Below are positions 37,325 through 45,549 of a stretch of DNA of 64,000 nucleotides, piece after piece. The translations under genes were made by a program, and so were the position numbers. Numbering within the stretch: the stretch's first letter is position 1; the number at the start of each line of letters is the position of its first letter. The notes under the pieces are model-generated. The model was not told the DNA's origin. It made no database searches and saw only the letters and a list, made by a program, of their open reading frames with translations. This stretch comes from Micromonospora pattaloongensis (GTDB lineage Bacteria > Actinomycetota > Actinomycetes > Mycobacteriales > Micromonosporaceae), in assembly GCF_900107255.1 (NCBI RefSeq), contig NZ_FNPH01000004.1, forward strand, positions 310,001 to 374,000, given 5' to 3'.

Positions 37325-38073
37325 CCGAGCTTCGCGACCAGCGCGAGCACCACGACGAGCAGCACGATGCGGACGAAGCCGGATCCGCGCCGCAGCGCCA
37401 TGCGGGCGCCGAGGGTGGCACCGAGGATGTTGCAGGCGGCCATGCCGGCGCCGACGGCCCAGGCGACGTGTCCGGAGGCGGCGAAGACGGCGAGCGCGCC
37501 GAGGTTCGTGCCGGCGTTGACGATCTTCGCCATGGCCGAGCCGTGTACGAAGTCGGCGCCGATCAGGGTGGTGAAGGTCAGCACCAGGAAGGTGCCGGTG
37601 CCCGGGCCGATCATGCCGTCGTAGAGGGCGATGAGCCCGCCGGCGATGGCGATCGCGGCGGCGGCGCGGCCGCGGGTGCGTTTGTGCGGTTCGGCGACGA
37701 CGCCGAGGCGGGGCCGGAGCGTGACGAAGAGCGCGACGCTGACGAGCACGGCGAGTACGACGGGTCGGTAGGCGCTGGCCGGGATGCTGCCGGCGAGGGC
37801 GGCGCCGACTCCGGCGGTGACGACGGCGAGGGCGGCGGCGGGTCCGGCGAGGCGCCAGTCGAGTTTGGCGCGTCGGGCGTAGGTGAGGGCGGCGGTGCTG
37901 GTGCCGGCGATCGCGGCGAGTTTGTTGGTGCCGAGTGCGGTCGCGAGTGGCATGCCGGGTGCGGCGATGAGCAGGGTGGGCAGCAGCAGGAGGCCGCCGC
38001 CGCCGACGACGGCGTCGACCCAGCCGGCCGCGGCGGCCGCGGCGAGGAGTGTGCTGAGCGAGCCGATGTCCAT
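37303..38073 (-). CDS. TSUP family transporter (TauE/SafE)
   Basis: A 256 aa membrane protein with about eight helices. The family repeats AGWVDAVVGGGGLLLLPTL near the N terminus and LIALYDGMIGPGTGTFLVLT in the second half identify a TSUP (sulfite/sulfonate exporter-like) permease. ATG 38073 is the family-like start; an upstream 32-residue extension lacks similarity. The 3' end overlaps the convergent hydrolase by 22 nt. Substrate unknown. Confidence 0.9.
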   Translation of the reverse strand: MDIGSLSTLLAAAAAAGWVDAVVGGGGLLLLPTLLIAAPGMPLATALGTNKLAAIAGTSTAALTYARRAKLDWRLAGPAAALAVVTAGVGAALAGSIPASAYRPVVLAVLVSVALFVTLRPRLGVVAEPHKRTRGRAAAAIAIAGGLIALYDGMIGPGTGTFLVLTFTTLIGADFVHGSAMAKIVNAGTNLGALAVFAASGHVAWAVGAGMAACNILGATLGARMALRRGSGFVRIVLLVVVLALVAKLGYDQWLA

Positions 38074-38149
38074 GGGCTGGCATTCTTCCGGCCGGGTGGC
38101 GGTGGCGCGTCGGGTTGTGTTGCGCCTCACCGGGTGGGGGGTGGTGGGG

Positions 38150-38239
38150 TCAGCGGCCGCGCCGGCCACGGAGCCAGATGCCGACGGCCCCGCCGGCGAC
38201 GAAGATCAACATGGAGCACATCAGGGCTTTGACGATCAC
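38150..38239 (-). CDS. possible small single-pass membrane protein
   Basis: A 29 aa frame with start GTG 38239, one hydrophobic helix (ALMCSMLIFVAGGAVGIWL) and a basic tail RGRRGR. The length, helix and positive-inside tail fit a small membrane protein. The ribosome site is weak and no family is recognised, so it may be chance. Confidence 0.3.
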   Translation of the reverse strand: MIVKALMCSMLIFVAGGAVGIWLRGRRGR

Positions 38240-38364
38240 CTGATCACCATCGCACAGGGTGTCGTGCCCGCCTACCGCTCTATGTACCTCCTCACGGGAC
38301 CGGCCCCCGGCGGGCGCGGCGTGGGCCGTACGCGCAGGGGGCCGGTGGGCGGGATGAGGGCGGG

Positions 38365-39372
38365 TCAGGCGCGGTCGGGGTCCTCGTCGTGGGCGCGCAG
38401 GGAACCGGGGTGGGCGCGGGCGGCGGGATCGCGGCGCACCTTGATCAGGCTGGCGATGGTGGTGACGGCCAGGACGACGAGGATCACCACGAGGGACACG
38501 TTGGTGTGGATCACGGGCACCCGGTCGCTGAGGGTGTGGCCGTAGTGCAGCACGAGCTTCACGCCGATGAAGGCGAGGATGAGCGCGAGCCCGGTGGAGA
38601 GATAGACGAGCCGGTCGAGCAGCCCCTTGACGAGGAAGTAGAGGGCGCGCAGGCCGAGCAGGGCGAAGGCATTGGCGACGAAGACGATGTAGGCCTCTTC
38701 GGTGACGCCGAAGACGGCGGGGATGGAGTCGAGGGCGAAGAGCAGGTCGCTGCTGCCGATGGCGATCAGCGCGACGAACAGCGGGGTGGCCATGCGTCGG
38801 CCGTCGATGCGGGCGAACAGCTTGCCGCCGACGTACTGGTCGGTGAGGGGCAGGACGCGTCGGGTGAGCTTGACCAGGCCGTTGTCCTCGACGCTGGGGT
38901 TCTCGTCGCGGTGTCGGAACAGCTGGATCGCGGTGAAGATCAGCAGGAGGCCGAAGATCAGGAACATGAACGTGAAGAGCTGGAGCAGCGCGGCGCCGAT
39001 GACGATGAAGATCGCGCGCATGATCAGCGCGGTGATGATGCCGAAGGTGAGCACCTTGTGCTGGTGTTCCTCGGGTACCGCGAAGGTGGTCATGATGATG
39101 ACGAAGACGAACAGGTTGTCGACCGACAGGCTCTTCTCGACGATGTAGCCGGCGAAGTACTGGCTGCCGTACTCGCCGCCGACCTGGGCGGCGAAGACCA
39201 GTCCGAAGACGATCGCGACCGCCACGTAGAAGATCGACCAGGTGACGGCCTCCTTGAAGCCGACGGCGTGTGGCCGTATGGCGGCGAGGATCAGGTCGAG
39301 GGCGAGCAGCCCGACGATCAGGCCTATGGTGACGACCCAGCCGGTCGTGGTGATCTCCAGTGTTGCGCTCAT
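38365..39372 (-). CDS. TerC/Alx family membrane protein
   Basis: A 335 aa membrane protein with about nine helices. The motifs VEKSLSVDNLFVFVIIMTTF and GSSDLLFALDSIPAVFGVT carry the conserved acidic residues of TerC/Alx proteins, which export manganese or load it onto exported enzymes and confer tellurite resistance. ATG 39372. The leader is only about 80 nt and shows no yybP-ykoY riboswitch. C terminus is charged (HDEDPDRA). Confidence 0.93.
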   Translation of the reverse strand: MSATLEITTTGWVVTIGLIVGLLALDLILAAIRPHAVGFKEAVTWSIFYVAVAIVFGLVFAAQVGGEYGSQYFAGYIVEKSLSVDNLFVFVIIMTTFAVPEEHQHKVLTFGIITALIMRAIFIVIGAALLQLFTFMFLIFGLLLIFTAIQLFRHRDENPSVEDNGLVKLTRRVLPLTDQYVGGKLFARIDGRRMATPLFVALIAIGSSDLLFALDSIPAVFGVTEEAYIVFVANAFALLGLRALYFLVKGLLDRLVYLSTGLALILAFIGVKLVLHYGHTLSDRVPVIHTNVSLVVILVVLAVTTIASLIKVRRDPAARAHPGSLRAHDEDPDRA

Positions 39373-39453
39373 GGAGTCGATGATGCCCGGCGCGCGCCAC
39401 CGGAATGACCGACACGGCGGCTTATGTCCGCGATCGGCTGCCGACGGGACCGG

Positions 39454-39825
39454 CTATTCGGATATGCCGAGGGCGGCGCGGGCCAGGGCGAGCGCCCGGG
39501 CGGGATCGATCCCGAGCTCGCGGATGCGCGCGGCGTACTGGGCGGCCAGCGCCTCGGCCTCGGCGGGCACGCCGGCGGCGCGGTGGGTGACGAAGGTGCC
39601 GTGCCGGCCGCGGGTTTGTACCAGCCCCGCCTGCTCGAGCTCCCGGTAGGCGCGGGCGACGGTGTTGACGGCCAGGCCGAGTTCGTCGGCGAGCTGGCGT
39701 ACGGTCGGCAGCCGGGCGCCGGCGGCCAGGTGTCCGGCGGCGGCGAGCGCGGCGATCTGGGTGCGGATCTGCTCGTAGGGGGCGACCGCCGAGCCGGGGT
39801 CGATGCGCAGGGCGGTGGCGACCAT
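39454..39825 (-). CDS. GntR-family regulator (YtrA-like)
   Basis: A 123 aa short GntR protein. The winged helix LPTVRQLADELGLAVNTVARAYRELEQAGLV is split here only by normal length limits and shows the standard GntR pattern; no large ligand domain follows, which marks the YtrA-type. It lies 5 nt downstream of the thymidine kinase gene and is probably co-transcribed. Target unknown; YtrA-type regulators often control nearby transporter genes. Confidence 0.88.
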   Translation of the reverse strand: MVATALRIDPGSAVAPYEQIRTQIAALAAAGHLAAGARLPTVRQLADELGLAVNTVARAYRELEQAGLVQTRGRHGTFVTHRAAGVPAEAEALAAQYAARIRELGIDPARALALARAALGISE

Positions 39826-39830
39826 GGGGG

Positions 39831-40508
39831 TCAGCTCGCCCGGGCGGCGGTGGGCCCGAGGTCGCCGGCGCGGTGGTGTCGCCGGCACAGCACCTGGTAG
39901 CGGACGTCGGCGTGGTCGACGGTGTCGCCGATGACGACCTGTGCGCCCTCGCGGGCGACGGCGCCGGCGACGACGCGGGCGTTGAGGTGCCCCTGGCGTC
40001 CGCACCAGCACAGCACCTCGACCTGGATGCGGGAGACCTCGTCGGCGAGTTCGAACAGCCGCTGCGCGGCCGGGAACAGCGCGGAGCGGAAGTCGGTGGC
40101 CAGGCCGAAGGCGAACACGTCGACGTCGTAGCTGTCGACCAGGTCGGCCATCTGCTCGACCTGCGCCACCGTGTAGAAGCAGGCCTCGTCGCAGATGAGG
40201 TAGTCGACGCGGAACCCGTCGGCCCAGCGGCTGCGCACCAGGGCCCGCAGGTCCAGGTCGTCGGTGACCTCGATCGCCGAGTGCGCCAGCCCGATGCGGG
40301 TGGTGACCTGCGGGCCCAGCGAGCGGTCGTTGCGGGTGAGCACGAGTCCGCGGCGGCCCTGCCGGGCGTGGTTGTGGTCCATTTGCAGGGCGAGGGTGGA
40401 CTTGCCGCAGTCCATGGGGCCCCAGAAGAACTTCAGGGCGGCGCCGTGGCGCAGCCGGCCGTCACCGGCGGCCAGGCAGGCGGGGGACAGGGCGGAGTCG
40501 TCGGTCAC
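39831..40508 (-). CDS. tdk: thymidine kinase (type II)
   Basis: A 225 aa cytosolic kinase that phosphorylates thymidine in nucleotide salvage. P-loop GPMDCGKSTLAL near residue 30, the Walker B-like LICDEACFYTVAQVEQM, and a zinc-binding pair CWCGRQGHLNARVV and CRRHH near the C terminus are type II features. GTG 40508 has TAGGCT on the minus strand 8 nt upstream, suggesting a leaderless transcript. It precedes the GntR gene. Confidence 0.93.
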   Translation of the reverse strand: MTDDSALSPACLAAGDGRLRHGAALKFFWGPMDCGKSTLALQMDHNHARQGRRGLVLTRNDRSLGPQVTTRIGLAHSAIEVTDDLDLRALVRSRWADGFRVDYLICDEACFYTVAQVEQMADLVDSYDVDVFAFGLATDFRSALFPAAQRLFELADEVSRIQVEVLCWCGRQGHLNARVVAGAVAREGAQVVIGDTVDHADVRYQVLCRRHHRAGDLGPTAARAS

Positions 40509-40586
40509 GGTCGGGCAGCCTAGCGCACGGTGTGCGACCGGCCCCTTGCCAGTTGTGCGGCGCGGGGCGAGGGGCCGGTCACACTG

Positions 40587-41963
40587 TCACAGCACCCGTG
40601 GCGGTGTGTTGCCGGCGGCGATGATCGCGCGGCGGACCGGCACGGCGAGCAGCGCGACGAAGCCGACGACGAAGAACGTGATCAGTGAGATGATCGCGAC
40701 CCGGTAGCTCTGGGTCGCCCCGTACGCCAGGCCGAACAGCAGCGGCCCGAGCCAGCTGGTGCCCTTGTCGGAGATCTCGTACAGCCCGAAGTACTCGCCT
40801 TCCTTACCCTTCGGGATGAGCTGGCTGAACAGCGACCGGCTCAGCGCCTGACTGCCGCCGAGCACGATGCCGATGGCACCGCCCAGCAGCACGAACGGCA
40901 CCGCCCGGCCGGCGGGCAGCAGGTAGGCGGCGATGAGCACGACGGTCCAGAGCACCAGGCTGATCAGCACGGTCTTCCAGGCGCCGATGCGCTTGGCGAG
41001 GGCGCCGAGCCCCATCGCGCCGAAGAACGCCAGGAACTGCACCATCAGGATGGTGGGCACCAGCACCTCGTCGGGGAGCTTGAGCTCCTCGGTGCCGTAG
41101 ACGCTGGCCAGCGCGATGACGGTCTGGATGCCGTCGTTGTAGACCAGGTAGGCGACCAGGAAGAACAGCGTCAGCGGGTACGCCTTGAGGCCGCGCAGGG
41201 TGTGCCACAGCTGCCGGAACCCGTCGGTGAGCACGGAGCCGCGCGCCGGCCCGGCGGCGGGGGGCCGGTTGCGCAGCCGGCGCAGCGGCAGCGTGGTGAA
41301 CAGCGCCCACCACAGGCCCGCCGAGACGATGCTGTAGCGGGCGACGTCGCCGGTGCTGAGCCCGAGGCGGTCCTTGAAGGCGACGGCGACGACGTTGAGC
41401 GCCAGCAGGGTGCCGCCACCGAGATACCCGAACGCCCAGCCGCGGCTGGAGACCCCGTCGCGTTCCTCCGGCCCGGCCAGTTGCGGCAGGAACGAGTTGT
41501 AGACCACCACGCTGGCGCCGAACGCGATGTTGGCCAGCAGGAACAGGCCCGCGCCGAGCAGGTAGCGCTCGCCGGTGAGGAACAGCATCCCGGCGGTGGC
41601 GGCGGCGCCGAGGTAGGCGAAGGACGCCAGCAGCTGCTTCTTGTGCGGCGAGCGGTCGGCGATCGCGCCGACGACCGGCAGCACGAACACGGTGAGGAAC
41701 ACCGACAGCGACACGGTGTACGGGAACAGCGAGCCGGGATAGATGGCGAAGCCGAGCACGTCGATGGTGCGCCCGGTGCACGGGTCGTCGCCCGCGCAGC
41801 CGGCGGCGGTCTTGGCGATCGCGGTCAGGTAGGGGCCGAGGAAGACCGTGACGACGGTCGTGGAGAAGGCGGAGTTGGCCCAGTCGTAGAAGTACCACCC
41901 GACGCGCTCGCTGCGGCTGCTGGCGGGGGGAACCTCCACAGCGGAGGTGGTGGTGTCGACCAT
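40587..41963 (-). CDS. MFS transporter, UMF1/Atg22-like
   Basis: A 458 aa transporter with about twelve helices. The N-terminal WYFYDWANSAFSTTVVTVFL and internal ANIAFGASVVVYNSFLPQL are typical of the UMF1 (vacuole effluxer Atg22-like) family. ATG 41963 is preferred over ATG 41969 because GAGAAGG directly abuts the latter. Bacterial substrates of this family are not known. It probably forms its own unit, with a 36-nt gap to the phosphodiesterase gene upstream. Confidence 0.92.
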   Translation of the reverse strand: MVDTTTSAVEVPPASSRSERVGWYFYDWANSAFSTTVVTVFLGPYLTAIAKTAAGCAGDDPCTGRTIDVLGFAIYPGSLFPYTVSLSVFLTVFVLPVVGAIADRSPHKKQLLASFAYLGAAATAGMLFLTGERYLLGAGLFLLANIAFGASVVVYNSFLPQLAGPEERDGVSSRGWAFGYLGGGTLLALNVVAVAFKDRLGLSTGDVARYSIVSAGLWWALFTTLPLRRLRNRPPAAGPARGSVLTDGFRQLWHTLRGLKAYPLTLFFLVAYLVYNDGIQTVIALASVYGTEELKLPDEVLVPTILMVQFLAFFGAMGLGALAKRIGAWKTVLISLVLWTVVLIAAYLLPAGRAVPFVLLGGAIGIVLGGSQALSRSLFSQLIPKGKEGEYFGLYEISDKGTSWLGPLLFGLAYGATQSYRVAIISLITFFVVGFVALLAVPVRRAIIAAGNTPPRVL

Positions 41964-42006
41964 CGACATCCTTCTCGAAGTGGGGGCGGGCTCCGGTCGG
42001 CCGACC

Positions 42007-42780
42007 TCAGGCGGTGGGGTCGGCCGGCCAGAGGCCGCGGCTGGCGTAGGCGTCGCGCAGCACGTCGACGTGATCGGTCATGATGCCATCCACGCCCAGA
42101 TCCAGTAACTCGTGCATCTCGGCGGGTTCGTCGATCGTCCAGACGTGCACGTGCAGTCCCAGGCGGTGGGCGTACTCGACGAAGCGGCGGTCGACGACGC
42201 GCAGCCGCCCGTACCAGACGGGCACCTGGGCGGCGACCACCGACGGCGGCAGCCGCAGCCGGCGGCCGGTGACCGAGGCGATGCGCAGCCGGGCGACGCC
42301 GCGCATGCCCAGCGAGGTCGCCACGGAGGGCCCGGCCAGTGAGCGCAGCCGGTGCAGCCGCCGGTCGCTGAACGAGGCGAGCAGCACGCGGTCGGTCGCG
42401 CCGGCCCGCTGGATGGTCTGCACGGCGGGGTGCACGCCGGTGTCGGCCTTGACGTCGATGTTGAACCGCACCGTCGGCCAGGCGTCGAGGACGTCGTCGA
42501 GCCGGGGCACGGCGGCGGCGCCGCCGACCCGGACGGTGGCCAGGTCGGCCCAGCGCAGCCGGGCGATGCTGCCTTTGTGGCCGGTCACCCGTTCCAGCGT
42601 CGGATCGTGGAAGATCACCGCGACGCCGTCGGCGGTGCCGTGCACGTCGGTCTCCACGTACCGGTAGCCGAGCGCGACGGCGCGGGCGAACGCCTCGGCG
42701 GTGTTCTCGTCGCCGTGCGCGGCGCCCCCGCGATGCGCGAACGCCAGCGGGGTGGGAGCGTCCAGGTAGCGGGCGGGCAC
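42007..42780 (-). CDS. glycerophosphodiester phosphodiesterase
   Basis: A 257 aa GDPD enzyme that cleaves glycerophosphodiesters to glycerol 3-phosphate and alcohol. Catalytic AFAHRGGAAHGDENTAEAF (HRG...E-N-T), the metal ligands in VETDVHGTADGVAVIFHDPT and a late NIDVKAD segment are all present. No signal peptide is seen, so it is cytoplasmic. GTG 42780 is chosen because CATACT lies 7 nt upstream, giving a leaderless start; an upstream ATG at 42810 would cover that promoter. Confidence 0.93.
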   Translation of the reverse strand: MPARYLDAPTPLAFAHRGGAAHGDENTAEAFARAVALGYRYVETDVHGTADGVAVIFHDPTLERVTGHKGSIARLRWADLATVRVGGAAAVPRLDDVLDAWPTVRFNIDVKADTGVHPAVQTIQRAGATDRVLLASFSDRRLHRLRSLAGPSVATSLGMRGVARLRIASVTGRRLRLPPSVVAAQVPVWYGRLRVVDRRFVEYAHRLGLHVHVWTIDEPAEMHELLDLGVDGIMTDHVDVLRDAYASRGLWPADPTA

Positions 42781-42888
42781 GCAGCGCAGTATGCCCTGTC
42801 GCGGCGACATCCCGGCGAACGCGGATTGACACTGTTGCCCCGGCGCGTGCGGGGGCGGGTCGGCGGCGCGCTGTGCGATCCTGCCCCG

Positions 42889-43500
42889 GTGCAGGCGGCC
42901 ACGTGGCGTTTTCCGCTGGCGGTCGGCTTCGAGCGCACCCGCAGGTCACGGATCGTGACGCTGTCGGTTCTCGGGGCGATGGCCGTCGGGGTAGCCGGCG
43001 GGGTGGGCTACGCGGTGGGGCGGATGGCGGTCTGGGCGTTCGCCTGTCCCGGCCGGCATCCGTACCTGCAGCCGGTGGCCGTCGTGCCGGCGGTGATCGC
43101 GGCGGCGGTGGTCGCGGGCGGCGCGGCGGTGATGATCGCGTTCGTGGGCCGGACGGGGGCGTGGCTGGAGGGCACGTTCCTGACGGTGCGCAACCTGACG
43201 GCGCGGACGGTGAACCTCGCCGCGGCGCGCGCGGTGATCCTGGCCCCCACCGCCCACGGCCCGCCCCCGGACGCGGCGCCGCCGCCGGTCGGCGGCGTGC
43301 GGGACACGCCGGTGCTGACGGTGGTGACCGACGCCGCGACGGTGCGGTTGCGGCTGCGCAGCCGCGACGGCGCCCTGCTGCCGCCGGCCCAGCTGCGGGT
43401 GTTGGCCGACGTGCTGGCGGTGGCGCGCTGTCCGGGCGGGGCGGAGGCGGTCGCCCGGCTGCGGGCGATGGCCGCCGATCCCCACACGCTGCTGTGGTGA
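42889..43500 (+). CDS. hypothetical membrane protein
   Basis: A 203 aa protein with two hydrophobic helices (about residues 22-50 and 60-90) and a charged C-terminal domain. VLTVVTDAATVRLRLRSRDG looks like a beta-rich part. GTG 42889 has GATCCT 6 nt upstream, a possible leaderless start. The upstream frame is opposite the phosphodiesterase gene and not real. No family recognised. Confidence 0.7.
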   Translation: MQAATWRFPLAVGFERTRRSRIVTLSVLGAMAVGVAGGVGYAVGRMAVWAFACPGRHPYLQPVAVVPAVIAAAVVAGGAAVMIAFVGRTGAWLEGTFLTVRNLTARTVNLAAARAVILAPTAHGPPPDAAPPPVGGVRDTPVLTVVTDAATVRLRLRSRDGALLPPAQLRVLADVLAVARCPGGAEAVARLRAMAADPHTLLW

Positions 43501-43856
43501 GAGTGATCCGCCGGCCGGCCGCCAGACAAGTGTCGACTTTCCGGCATTTGGCCGGTGGCCGTGGTACCCGCCGACCGACCGCTGCGACAGAATCCCTGCT
43601 CACGAGCGGTGACGGCCGCCGAGCGGCGGTCGCGGCGCCGGGCGCGGGCAGAATCCATGACTCCTCAACGGCCCTACGGTCGGTGACAATGGCGAAGACC
43701 CGGCGTCACAGTGGCGGGCCGGTCCGATCGATCGGGCCCCGGCACGAGGCCACACCGCCGGCGCGCACAGTATGAATATCCTGCCGGCGCAGGATCCCAA
43801 TGTTCGTGCCGCCGTCGTGTGGGCGCGGTGGCCGCGGACCGTGGCGGGAGGGATCA
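43501..43856. other. intergenic region upstream of the repeat ORF
   Basis: About 356 nt with no clear gene. CAGAATCC-TG occurs twice about 61 nt apart (near 43588 and 43649). A small stem-loop (43778-43784 with 43789-43795, loop CGGC) lies 60 nt before the next start. This region probably holds the promoter of the repeat ORF. Confidence 0.45.
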
Positions 43857-44087
43857 GTGCGACACGCACTCGCCGATCGTGACCGGGCTGGGGGGCCCGG
43901 CCGCGTCACCCAGCAGGTCGTCGCTCTCGCGACGGCACACCAGCACGTCGTCGCCACCGCGACGGCACACCAGAAGGTCGTCGCCCTCGCGACGGCACCA
44001 CAGCACGTCGCCACTGCGGCGGCGCGACCGCGCGCACCCGGCGCGCAGCCCGATGGTGCGGCCGCGTCGTCGGGGGCCGCGCCGTGA
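43857..44087 (+). CDS. small repeat-containing ORF, coupled to HTH protein
   Basis: A 76 aa frame with GTG 43857 preceded by GGGAGGGA. Its middle is built from a ten-residue repeat, variants of QQVVALATAH, four times. No membrane part or known fold. The stop overlaps the next start by 4 nt (GTGA), so the frame can act as a translational leader for the HTH protein. It may be a real small protein or a coupling leader. The repeat DNA is described separately. Confidence 0.5.
   Translation: MRHALADRDRAGGPGRVTQQVVALATAHQHVVATATAHQKVVALATAPQHVATAAARPRAPGAQPDGAAASSGAAP
43911..44026 (+). repeat. 30-bp tandem repeat, 3.9 copies
   Basis: Units at 43911-43940, 43941-43970, 43971-44000 and a partial 44001-44026. 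Each starts CAGC/AG-GTCGTCGC and contains GCGACGGCAC. Period 30 keeps the reading frame, so copy number can change without a frameshift. Confidence 0.85.
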
Positions 44088-44617
44088 GCGCCGCCGACCC
44101 GCCCCGCTACGTGCTGGGCTCGCCGGCCGACGCCACGACCGTGCTGCGGCGGCTGGCGCGCTCCGGCTGGGCGACCCGGGAGGGGTTCGGGCTGCCGGAG
44201 GCGCCGTGGGACGTCAGCGGCCGCCAGTTGGTGCTCTTCGGGCGGGTCGCCGACCAGGCCACCGCCGGGCAGGCGGTGCTCGCCGCCGCCCGCGGCGCCG
44301 GTCTGGTGGTCATCGCCGACGTGGCCGCCGACGTCGGGCGGGCACTGGTCGAGGAGCTGACCCGGCTGGGGGCGCTGTGCCGGGACCCGCGGGAGGAGCC
44401 GCCCGGCGAGCGCGCCGGGGTGGCGCGGCTGGTGCCCGAGCAGCGGGCGCTGCTGGAGCGGCTGGCCAACGGCGAGACCATCGCCGCCGCCGCGGCCGCG
44501 GAGTTCCTGTCGCTGCGCACCGCCAACCGGCGGATCGCGCAGGCCCGCGCCATGCTCGGCGCGCGCACCACCCGGGAGGCCGTGCTGGCGTACCTGCGTC
44601 AGCGTCCGCCCTCGTAA
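44084..44617 (+). CDS. LuxR-type HTH protein
   Basis: A 177 aa protein. The C-terminal 65 residues (LVPEQRALLERLANGETIAA, then SLRTANRRIAQARAMLGA, TREAVL) follow the GerE/LuxR helix-turn-helix pattern. The N-terminal 100 residues are an alpha/beta domain without the Asp set of a receiver. It is read by coupling from the repeat ORF (GTGA overlap). It ends 23 nt from a convergent acyltransferase gene. Target unknown. Confidence 0.75.
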   Translation: MSAADPPRYVLGSPADATTVLRRLARSGWATREGFGLPEAPWDVSGRQLVLFGRVADQATAGQAVLAAARGAGLVVIADVAADVGRALVEELTRLGALCRDPREEPPGERAGVARLVPEQRALLERLANGETIAAAAAAEFLSLRTANRRIAQARAMLGARTTREAVLAYLRQRPPS

Positions 44618-44640
44618 CGCGGGCCCGCCGCGGGCGTGCG

Positions 44641-45405
44641 TCAGCCGCGGCGGTGCTGGCGGGCGGTGTCGCTGGGCCGGGTCGGGTCGACGTGGCGCGG
44701 GCGGTCGGGTTCGTCGGGGCGCAGCGGGGCCAGGGTGTCGGTGAGGGCGTCGATGATCCGGTCGGTGGCGCGCCGGGCGTGGCCGGGTCGGTCCGGTTCC
44801 AGGTCGGACAGGTCCACGGGCGCGCCGAAGTGCACCCGGATCACCGGCCGGCGCAGCAGCGCCCGCAGCACCGCCGGCAGCAGTCCCCTCGGGGTGGCGT
44901 ACGGCAGCACGGTGTGTGCGCCCCACTGGGCGACGGGCACCACGGCGGCGCCGCTGGCGAACGCGAGCCGGGCGGTGCCGGTCTTGCCGCGCTCGGGCCA
45001 CATGCCGGGGTCGAGGCCGATGCGCCCCTCCGGGTAGACGAGCACCGCCGATCCGCCGGCCACAGCGGCGGCCGCGGCGGGCAGCGCCTCGGCGACCGTG
45101 GCGGTGGCCCGGTCGACGCGGATGTGTCCGCTGTGCCGCATCACCGCGCCGACGACCGGGGCGCGGAACAGCCCTCCGGTGGCCATGATCCGCGGCGCGA
45201 TGCCGCGTGCCCGGCAGGCGGCGGTCAGCACGATCGGGTCGAACGGGCTGATGTGGTTGGCGGCCAGGATCAGCGGCCCGCGGCGCAGGTCGTCGGGCAC
45301 GTCGCCGGTGACCCGCAGTCGGGCCAGCAGCGCGACCACCACACGGGCGACGAGCTGGAGAAACAGCCACAGCCGGGGTGGCTGCCAGGGGGTGGGGGCG
45401 TCCAT
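44641..45405 (-). CDS. 1-acyl-sn-glycerol-3-phosphate acyltransferase (PlsC-like)
   Basis: A 254 aa membrane-associated acyltransferase making phosphatidic acid or a related lipid. Catalytic NHISPFDP (NH-x4-D) near residue 50, a substrate motif in VYPEGRIGLDPG near 128, and an N-terminal hydrophobic anchor (LWLFLQLVARVVVALLARL) are present. The last 30 residues are charged and disordered. ATG 45405 or GTG 45423 can be the start; both have weak ribosome sites. Divergent from cydA. Confidence 0.9.
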   Translation of the reverse strand: MDAPTPWQPPRLWLFLQLVARVVVALLARLRVTGDVPDDLRRGPLILAANHISPFDPIVLTAACRARGIAPRIMATGGLFRAPVVGAVMRHSGHIRVDRATATVAEALPAAAAAVAGGSAVLVYPEGRIGLDPGMWPERGKTGTARLAFASGAAVVPVAQWGAHTVLPYATPRGLLPAVLRALLRRPVIRVHFGAPVDLSDLEPDRPGHARRATDRIIDALTDTLAPLRPDEPDRPRHVDPTRPSDTARQHRRG

Positions 45406-45510
45406 CAGCGGTGATGGTCGCACGGTCCGGAGCGCCGCGTGCAGAGGGGCCGAAGGTCGGCGGCCGTCTCGGGACCGGAGGCCCTGGGAACCGAACTACG
45501 ACGGTAGGTA

Positions 45511-45537
45511 GTATTTACTACGTCCCGTAGTAAATAC
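45511..45537. promoter_or_regulatory. 27-bp inverted repeat upstream of cydA (candidate operator)
   Basis: Perfect 12-bp arms GTATTTACTACG (45511-45522) and CGTAGTAAATAC (45526-45537) around TCC. It ends 12 nt before the cydA start, where a bound protein would block transcription. The TACTAC/GTAGTA core resembles BlaI/CopY-type operators and differs from the Rex box TTGTGA-N6-TCACAA. Confidence 0.75.
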
Positions 45538-45549
45538 CTGGGAGTTGCC

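Noticed and set aside
39373-39453. yybP-ykoY manganese riboswitch before the TerC gene
   Set aside because: The leader is about 80 nt and none of the conserved riboswitch segments is seen.
43911-44026. CRISPR array
   Set aside because: The 30-bp units are contiguous with no spacers and keep a reading frame; it is a coding tandem repeat.
45511-45537. Rex redox operator at cydA
   Set aside because: The palindrome lacks TTGTGA-N6-TCACAA; its core is TACTAC/GTAGTA.
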